Source: Microbacterium wangchenii (GTDB lineage Bacteria > Actinomycetota > Actinomycetes > Actinomycetales > Microbacteriaceae). From it: a stretch of DNA of 64,000 bases. This document shows positions 58,668-64,000 of the stretch, piece after piece. The notes below the pieces were generated by a model, which was given only the letters and a program-made list of their open reading frames with translations, was not told the DNA's origin and ran no database searches. The first letter of the stretch is position 1. Every line of letters begins with the position of its first letter. The translations under genes were made by a program, and so were the position numbers. The DNA lies in assembly GCF_004564355.1 (NCBI RefSeq), contig NZ_CP038266.1, positions 1,612,001 through 1,676,000 of the forward strand. Direction: 5' to 3'.

Positions 58668-58699
58668 AAGCATCGTGCTCAACCGCGTGGAAGATGCTT
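58668..58699. promoter_or_regulatory. Inverted repeat between lrp and the 2-oxoacid dehydrogenase operon
   Basis: AAGCATC (58668-58674) and GATGCTT (58693-58699) are separated by 18 bases. The right arm touches the -35 of the downstream promoter, a sensible place for an Lrp-type site. Confidence 0.5.
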
Positions 58700-58726
58700 G
58701 AGCTAGGTGCGCCCCGGACGTATGGT
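58698..58726 (+). promoter_or_regulatory. Promoter of the branched-chain dehydrogenase operon
   Basis: TTGAGC (58698-58703) and TATGGT (58721-58726) are 17 bases apart. Predicted leader of about 70 bases; GGAGGGAA precedes ATG 58805. Confidence 0.55.
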
Positions 58727-58804
58727 CGCGGTGTCGGCGACGCTGCCGCCACCGGACGCTCTGCAGCCCCACGAAGGCGGCAGGGCCCACCTGGAGGGAA
58801 GACG

Positions 58805-59929
58805 ATGATGCTCACCCCTGCTCCTGTCCCCGATCTCGCGCTGAGCGTGGACGACGCCGCGCGCGTGCTCACCCCCGACGGCGAGCGCGTCCCCGACGCC
58901 ACGCTGGATCCGTGGCTGGGCTCGCCCGATCCCGCCCTGCTGCGCGCGCTGTACCGGGACATGGTCCTGACCCGCCGCGTGGATGCGGAGGGCTTCGCGC
59001 TGCAGCGGCAGGGCCAGCTGGGCCTGTGGCCGCCGTGCCGCGGTCAGGAGGCCGTGCAGATCGGCACGACGCACGCACTGGCCGCGGTCGACATGATCTT
59101 CCCCAGCTACCGCGAGACCGGCGTCGTGCTGGCCCGCGGCGCGCGTCCCGAGGAGTTCGTCCTGGCCTGGCGCGGCGAGAGCCACACCGCCTACGACACC
59201 CGGCGGCTGCGGATGGCGCCCATGCAGGTGATCATCGGCGCCCACGCGCTGCACGCGACCGGGTACGCGATGGGCATCCAGCGCGATGGCGCCGACGAGA
59301 TCGCGGTGGCGTACTTCGGCGACGGCGCGACCAGCCAGGGCGACGTCAACGAGGCGCTGGTGTTCTCCGCGTCGTACCAGGCTCCCGTGGTGTTCGTGTG
59401 CTCGAACAACCAGTGGGCGATCTCCGAGCCCGTCGACGTGCAGTCCCGCGTTCCGCTGGCCGCGCGCGCTCCGGGATTCGGCATCCCCAGCCTGCGGGTC
59501 GACGGCAACGACGTGCTGGCCTGCTACGCCGCGATGCGGTGGGCGCGCGAGCGTGCGCGCCGCGGCGAGGGACCCACGTTCCTGGAGGCGGTGACGTACC
59601 GGATGGGCCCGCACACCACCGCCGACGACCCCACGCGGTACCGCGACGCCGCCGAGGTGGAGCGCTGGGAGCGCCGCGACCCGATCACCCGGTTCGAGAC
59701 CTACCTGCGCACGCAGGGTCTGCTGGACGACGACGCCGTGGCCGAGGTGGCCGCCGCCGCCGACACGCTGGCCGCCGCCGTCCGCGCCGCGTGCATCGGG
59801 GCACAGACCCGCCCCGGTGTCGAGGTGCTCGACGACGTGTACGCCGAGCCGCATTCGGGCCTCGCGGAGGAGCGGCGCGACTACGCCGCGTACCTCGCCG
59901 GCTTCGCCGAGACGGAGGAGAGCGCATGA
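58805..59929 (+). CDS. bkdA: 2-oxoacid dehydrogenase E1 alpha (branched-chain type)
   Basis: 374 residues. Thiamine-diphosphate motif GDGATSQGDVNEALVFSASY through CSNNQWAIS; FPSYRETGVVLARGA and the phosphorylation-loop equivalent YRMGPHTTADDPTRY match branched-chain and pyruvate E1 alpha chains. With the following E1 beta and E2 it decarboxylates 2-oxoacids, probably those from Leu, Ile and Val. A second ATG follows at 58808. Stop overlaps E1 beta by four bases. Confidence 0.93.
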   Translation: MMLTPAPVPDLALSVDDAARVLTPDGERVPDATLDPWLGSPDPALLRALYRDMVLTRRVDAEGFALQRQGQLGLWPPCRGQEAVQIGTTHALAAVDMIFPSYRETGVVLARGARPEEFVLAWRGESHTAYDTRRLRMAPMQVIIGAHALHATGYAMGIQRDGADEIAVAYFGDGATSQGDVNEALVFSASYQAPVVFVCSNNQWAISEPVDVQSRVPLAARAPGFGIPSLRVDGNDVLACYAAMRWARERARRGEGPTFLEAVTYRMGPHTTADDPTRYRDAAEVERWERRDPITRFETYLRTQGLLDDDAVAEVAAAADTLAAAVRAACIGAQTRPGVEVLDDVYAEPHSGLAEERRDYAAYLAGFAETEESA

Positions 59930-60936
59930 GCACTCTGACCCTCGCCCGCGCCGTCAACGCGGGCCTGCGCGCCGCCATGACCGACGACGCCCGCGTGGTG
60001 CTCCTGGGCGAGGACATCGGAAAGCTGGGCGGTGTCTTCCGGGTCACCGACGGGCTGCTCGATCAGTTCGGCGCCGCTCGCGTGATCGACACGCCGCTGG
60101 CGGAGTCGGGCATCATGGGCACCGCCGTGGGCCTGGCCTACCGGGGGTACCGACCGGTGGTCGAGATCCAGTTCGACGGGTTCGTCTACCCGGCCTTCGA
60201 CCAGATCGTGTGCCAGGTCGCCAAGCTCCACTACCGCACGGGCGGGGCGGTGCGGATGCCGCTGACCATCCGCATCCCGTGGGGCGGGGGCATCGGTGCA
60301 GCCGAGCATCACTCCGAATCGCCCGAGGCCTACTTCGTGCACACCGCCGGGCTGCGGGTCATCGCGGCATCCGATCCGCGCGAGGCCTACGTCCTGCTGC
60401 GGCAGGCGATCGCCAGCGACGACCCCGTGGTGTTCTTCGAGCCCAAGCGCCTCTACCACTCCAAGGGCGAGGTGGACACCGACCTCGATCTGGCCGACGA
60501 GCCGCCGATGGGCCTGGCCCGCGTGGTCCGCGAGGGCACGGACGTGACCCTCGTCACCTACGGCGCGCAGGTGCCGGTCGCCCTGGACGCCGCCGTGGCG
60601 GCGGAGGAAGAGGGGGTCTCGATCGAGGTGGTCGATCTGCGCTCGATCTCGCCCGTGGACTACCGCACCGTCACCGCGTCGGTGCGCAAGACCGGCCGCG
60701 CCGTCGTGACTCATGAGGCGGCGCGCGAAGCGGGCGTCGGGGCAGAGATCGTGGCCAGCATCGCCGAGCGCTGCTTCGAGTACCTCGAGGCGGCGCCCCA
60801 GCGGGTGACCGGGCACGACATCCCCTACCCGCCCGCCAAGCTCGAAGGCCACCACCTCCCCGACCTCGACCGCATCCTCGCCGCGGTCGACCGTGTCATG
60901 GACCGTCCGCACACCATGGCAGGAGCGTCGCAATGA
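59926..60936 (+). CDS. bkdB: 2-oxoacid dehydrogenase E1 beta
   Basis: 336 residues. LLGEDIGKLGGVFRVTDGL, PLAESGIMGTAVGLAYRGYRPV and the transketolase C-terminal domain (VTLVTYGAQVPVALDA, VVDLRSISPVDY) are the E1 beta signatures. EAAREAGVGAEIVASIAE lies near the interface with E1 alpha. ATG overlaps the E1 alpha stop and the stop overlaps the E2 ATG. Confidence 0.95.
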   Translation: MSTLTLARAVNAGLRAAMTDDARVVLLGEDIGKLGGVFRVTDGLLDQFGAARVIDTPLAESGIMGTAVGLAYRGYRPVVEIQFDGFVYPAFDQIVCQVAKLHYRTGGAVRMPLTIRIPWGGGIGAAEHHSESPEAYFVHTAGLRVIAASDPREAYVLLRQAIASDDPVVFFEPKRLYHSKGEVDTDLDLADEPPMGLARVVREGTDVTLVTYGAQVPVALDAAVAAEEEGVSIEVVDLRSISPVDYRTVTASVRKTGRAVVTHEAAREAGVGAEIVASIAERCFEYLEAAPQRVTGHDIPYPPAKLEGHHLPDLDRILAAVDRVMDRPHTMAGASQ

Positions 60937-62201
60937 TCCAGGAATTCCGCCTGCCCGACCTCGGTGAGGGTCTCACCGACGCCGAACTGGTGCAGTGGCT
61001 CGTCGCCGAGGGCGAAGCCGTCGCACTGAACCAGGCCCTCGCCGAAGTCGAGACCGCCAAGGCCGTCGTCGAGCTGCCGTCGCCGTTCGCCGGTGCCGTG
61101 CAGCGCCTGCACGCCGCCGCCGGCGACACGATCGAGGTGGGCGCACCACTGGTGACGTTCACCCTCGCCGGTGCGGATGCTGCGCCGCCGACCCCGCCCG
61201 CCCCGCAGGCCGAGCCCGAGCCCGAACCGCCGGCTGCCCGGCAGGCGACACTCGTGGGATACGGCGCGCTGGACCGCGCCGGCCGTCCACGGCGACGTGC
61301 CCGGCGAGGCGCGCCCGTCGAATCCCCGCCGTCGATGCCGCCGCGCCGCGAGGGCGAGCGCGAACGCCCGCGCTCCAGCCCGCCGGTGCGGCGCCTGGCC
61401 AAGACGCTGGGGGTCGACCTGGAGAGCCTCGAGGTGGGCGAGCGGCCGATCACCCGCGCCGATGTCGAGGCAGCGGTCCGTCCGGCACCGGCCGGCGATC
61501 CGCGGGTCACCCGCATCCCGATCCGGGGGGTGCGCAAGCACACCGCGGCCGCGATGGTCCGCAGCGCCTTCACGGCCCCGCACGCGGCGACCTTCGTCAC
61601 GATCGACGTCACCGAGACGCAGCGACTTCTCGAGGAGCTCGCGCGCGACCGCGCACTGCAGGGGCACCGCATCGGGATCCTCGCCGTCGTGGCCAAGGCG
61701 GTGTGCCTGGCGCTCGGGCGTACGCCCGTGCTGGGGTCGCGCTGGGACGAAGCCGCCGGCGAGATCGTGCAGCCCTCGTACGTCAACCTCGGGGTCGCGG
61801 TGGCCACCGACCGCGGGCTCGTCGTGCCGAACGTGCCCGATGCCGACGGGCTCAGTCTCGTCGGGCTCGCCGACGCCCTCGCGGAGGTCGTCACGACGGC
61901 CCGGGCCGGCGCCCTCACCCCCGCGCAGCTGAGCGGCGGCACCTTCACGATCACCAATGTGGGTGTCTTCGGCGTCGACGGGGGCGTGCCCATCCTCAAC
62001 CCGGGGGAGGCGGGCATTCTCGCGGTAGGCGCGGTGCGGCGGCAGCCGTGGGAGCACGAGGGTGCGGTGGCGCTGCGGGACGTCGTGACCCTCAGCCTGT
62101 CGTTCGACCACCGCCTCGCCGACGGCGCGGAGGCGGCCGGGTTCCTCATGGACGTCGCGGGAGTGCTGCGCGCGCCCGGCCGTGCGATGCTGCTGCGATG
62201 A
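60933..62201 (+). CDS. bkdC: 2-oxoacid dehydrogenase E2 acyltransferase
   Basis: 422 residues. One N-terminal lipoyl domain with the lipoylated lysine in [13 protein letters not shown], an Ala/Pro/Glu linker, a peripheral subunit-binding domain ([20 protein letters not shown]), and a catalytic domain ending in [18 protein letters not shown] with the active His and Asp. Transfers the acyl group to CoA. No E3 gene is in view; a shared dihydrolipoyl dehydrogenase is expected elsewhere. Confidence 0.94.
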   Translation: MIQEFRLPDLGEGLTDAELVQWLVAEGEAVALNQALAEVETAKAVVELPSPFAGAVQRLHAAAGDTIEVGAPLVTFTLAGADAAPPTPPAPQAEPEPEPPAARQATLVGYGALDRAGRPRRRARRGAPVESPPSMPPRREGERERPRSSPPVRRLAKTLGVDLESLEVGERPITRADVEAAVRPAPAGDPRVTRIPIRGVRKHTAAAMVRSAFTAPHAATFVTIDVTETQRLLEELARDRALQGHRIGILAVVAKAVCLALGRTPVLGSRWDEAAGEIVQPSYVNLGVAVATDRGLVVPNVPDADGLSLVGLADALAEVVTTARAGALTPAQLSGGTFTITNVGVFGVDGGVPILNPGEAGILAVGAVRRQPWEHEGAVALRDVVTLSLSFDHRLADGAEAAGFLMDVAGVLRAPGRAMLLR

Positions 62202-63769
62202 CGCAGACGGCGACCGCATCCACCCAGTCCGATCTGGCCGATCAGCTCCGTCGACGCCTGGCCGAGGCCGCTCTCGGGGGGCCCGAGACCGCGCGCGAGC
62301 GCCACGTCGCCCGCGGAAAGCTGCTCGCGCGTGACCGCATCGACCGGCTGCTGGACGAGGGGAGCGCGTTCCTGGAGGTGGCACCGCTGGCCGCCGAGGG
62401 GATGTACGGCGGCGACGCCCCGGGCGCGGGCGTGGTGGCCGGGATCGGACTCGTCCACGGGAGGTTCGTTCTGGTGGTCGCCAACGATGCGACCGTCAAG
62501 GGCGGCGCGTACTTCCCGCTCACGGTGAAGAAGCACCTGCGGGCGCAGGAGATCGCCTTCGACAACCGGCTGCCGTGCATCTACCTCGTCGACTCCGGCG
62601 GGGCCTACCTGCCGATGCAGGACGAGGTCTTCCCCGACCGCGACCACTTCGGCCGCATCTTCCGCAACCAGGCGCGCCTGTCGGCGGCGGGGGTGCCGCA
62701 GATCGCAGCCGTGATGGGCTCGTGCACGGCCGGTGGTGCGTACGTCCCGGCCATGAGCGATGAGACCGTGATCGTGCGCGGTCAGGGCACGATCTTCCTC
62801 GGCGGGCCGCCGCTGGTGAAAGCCGCGATCGGCGAGACGGTCACGGCCGAGGAGCTCGGCGGCGGGGAGGTGCACGCGCGCCGGTCGGGCGTCGTGGACC
62901 ACCTGGCCGACGATGACGATCATGCCCTCGAGATCGTGCGCGACATCGTCGCGACCCTCCCGCCGCCGGCCCGCCGCGCGTGGGAGGTGACCGCATCCGT
63001 GGCACCGGCGGAGGATCCCGCGACCCTTTACGACGTCGTCCCGGTCGAGGTCGGTCGCCCGTACGACGTGCACGCGGTGCTGGACCGCCTCGTGGACGCC
63101 GGGTCCGTGCACGAGTTCAAGCGCGAGTACGGCACGACCGTCGTCACCGCCTTCGCCCGCATCCACGGCCACCCCGTCGGGATCATCGCCAACAACGGCG
63201 TGCTGTTCAGCGAGTCGGCGCTGAAGGCGGCCCACTTCATCGAACTGTGCGATCAGCGCGGCATCCCGCTGCTGTTCCTGCAGAACATCTCCGGTTTCAT
63301 GGTCGGCCGGGATGCCGAGGCCGGGGGCATCGCGAAGGACGGCGCCAAGATGGTCACCGCCGTGGCGACGACGCGCGTGCCGAAGCTCACCGTCGTGATC
63401 GGCGGATCGTTCGGGGCCGGCAACTACGCCATGTGCGGGCGCGCCTACGACCCGCGATTCCTGTGGACGTGGCCGGCCAGCCGCATCTCGGTGATGGGCG
63501 GAGCGCAGGCCGCGGCCGTGCTGGCCACCGTCAAGCGGGATCAGCTGGACGCGCGCGGTCAGGAGTGGCCCGCCGACGATGAGGAGGCCTTCCGCGCCCC
63601 GATCCAGGAGCGCTACGACGCGCAGGGCGACCCGTACTACGCCACCGCTCGCCTGTGGGACGACGGCATCCTCGACCCCGCCGACACGCGCACGGTGGTG
63701 GGCCTGGCCCTGGACGTCGTCTCCCGCGCGCCCCTTCCCGAACCCCGCTTCGGCCTCTTCCGGATGTGA
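62198..63769 (+). CDS. Acyl-CoA carboxylase beta subunit (methylcrotonyl-CoA type)
   Basis: 523 residues, carboxyltransferase. [17 protein letters not shown] N-terminus ([17 protein letters not shown]), [18 protein letters not shown] and [18 protein letters not shown] are the two oxyanion-hole regions. [17 protein letters not shown] matches methylcrotonyl- and geranyl-CoA carboxylases. It overlaps E2 by four bases and is followed by its biotin-carboxylase partner, as in the mycobacterial accD1-accA1 leucine cluster. Probable role: 3-methylcrotonyl-CoA carboxylation in leucine breakdown. Confidence 0.92.
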   Translation: MTQTATASTQSDLADQLRRRLAEAALGGPETARERHVARGKLLARDRIDRLLDEGSAFLEVAPLAAEGMYGGDAPGAGVVAGIGLVHGRFVLVVANDATVKGGAYFPLTVKKHLRAQEIAFDNRLPCIYLVDSGGAYLPMQDEVFPDRDHFGRIFRNQARLSAAGVPQIAAVMGSCTAGGAYVPAMSDETVIVRGQGTIFLGGPPLVKAAIGETVTAEELGGGEVHARRSGVVDHLADDDDHALEIVRDIVATLPPPARRAWEVTASVAPAEDPATLYDVVPVEVGRPYDVHAVLDRLVDAGSVHEFKREYGTTVVTAFARIHGHPVGIIANNGVLFSESALKAAHFIELCDQRGIPLLFLQNISGFMVGRDAEAGGIAKDGAKMVTAVATTRVPKLTVVIGGSFGAGNYAMCGRAYDPRFLWTWPASRISVMGGAQAAAVLATVKRDQLDARGQEWPADDEEAFRAPIQERYDAQGDPYYATARLWDDGILDPADTRTVVGLALDVVSRAPLPEPRFGLFRM

Positions 63770-63774
63770 CCCCC

Positions 63775-64000
63775 ATGGACTCCACGCCCCCTCCCTCCGC
63801 CGCGCCCATCGAACGGTTCGGCACGGTGCTCGTGGCCAACCGCGGGGAGATCGCCCGCCGGGTCATCCGGACCCTGCGCCGCCTCGGCATCCGCTCGGTG
63901 GCGGTGTACAGCGACGCCGACGCGGGGGAGCCGCACGTGCGCGAGGCCGATGTCGCGGTACGGATCGGGCCACCCCCCGCGCGCGAGTCGTACCTCGATA
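63775..64000 (+). CDS. Biotin carboxylase alpha subunit (3' end outside window)
   Basis: The first 75 codons only. [25 protein letters not shown] and [25 protein letters not shown] are the N-terminal biotin-carboxylase domain. ATG 63775 lies five bases after the beta-subunit stop. The full protein should continue with ATP-grasp and biotin-carrier domains. With the beta chain it would form the methylcrotonyl-CoA carboxylase; the frame is open to the right edge. Confidence 0.9.
   Translation, partial: MDSTPPPSAAPIERFGTVLVANRGEIARRVIRTLRRLGIRSVAVYSDADAGEPHVREADVAVRIGPPPARESYLD

Overview
The window is a GC-rich chromosomal segment of an actinobacterium, most likely Microbacteriaceae and close to Microbacterium. 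The evidence is the gene set: whiA, rbpA, opcA, DUF3099 and DUF4190 proteins, a GT4-type glycogen synthase, ctaA/ctaB and a SUF operon containing a Rieske protein, together with strongly GC-biased third codon positions. It reads as a conserved core-genome region. I saw no rRNA, tRNA, CRISPR array, prophage, insertion sequence or tract of foreign composition, and no gene-free stretch longer than about 300 bases.

Layout. 1-2.8 kb: a sensor histidine kinase (5' end cut off), a membrane protein with a degenerate GGDEF domain and a convergent single-domain response regulator. 2.9-13.3 kb: coaE, the three nucleotide-excision-repair genes uvrB, uvrA and uvrC, a small zinc-ribbon gene divergent from an OhrR/MarR-type regulator, then rapZ and whiA. 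13.4-17.8 kb: superoxide dismutase, the gap-pgk-tpiA glycolytic set, secG and rbpA. 17.8-25.9 kb, minus strand: a tightly overlapping six-gene operon tkt-tal-pgi-zwf-opcA-pgl. 26.2-28.8 kb: heme O synthase (ctaB), a small membrane protein and heme A synthase (ctaA). 29-33.1 kb: sufB-sufD-Rieske-sufC followed by a SufT-like gene. 33.1-39.8 kb: a PatB-like C-S lyase, an MFS exporter, a TetR regulator and a two-gene FtsX-type ABC exporter preceded by a large nested palindrome. 39.8-44.8 kb: a five-gene siderophore uptake operon under an iron box. 44.9-49.2 kb: an ABC-F ATPase, a SURF1/zinc-mini-protein/DUF3099 group, a DUF4190 protein and a FabG-like reductase. 49.2-54.9 kb: an esterase-like hydrolase, serB, luxS, glgC and glgA divergent for glycogen synthesis, an orphan ABC ATPase and rpmE2. 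54.9-58.6 kb: an exonuclease, a hydrolase, a CGNR regulator divergent from an EamA exporter, and an Lrp/AsnC regulator. 58.8-64 kb: a branched-chain 2-oxoacid dehydrogenase (E1a, E1b, E2) followed by an acyl-CoA carboxylase beta chain and the start of its biotin-carboxylase partner, together resembling a leucine/branched-chain amino acid catabolic operon.

Genes work together in several modules: DNA repair (UvrABC); upper and lower central carbon flux (pentose phosphate operon plus gap-pgk-tpiA, with glgC/glgA drawing glucose-1-phosphate); respiratory heme A and oxidase assembly (ctaB, ctaA, SURF1); Fe-S assembly and iron import (SUF plus siderophore operon); and branched-chain acid oxidation under probable Lrp control.

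The most informative non-coding signal is a recurring TANNNT hexamer that ends 6-8 bases before many start codons on both strands. This points to widespread leaderless transcription and helps fix several starts. The second is a 43-bp concentric palindrome upstream of the ABC exporter. I found no clearly new multi-gene system; the best candidates for further work are the degenerate-GGDEF signalling cluster, the OhrR-like divergon and the minimal SUF operon.
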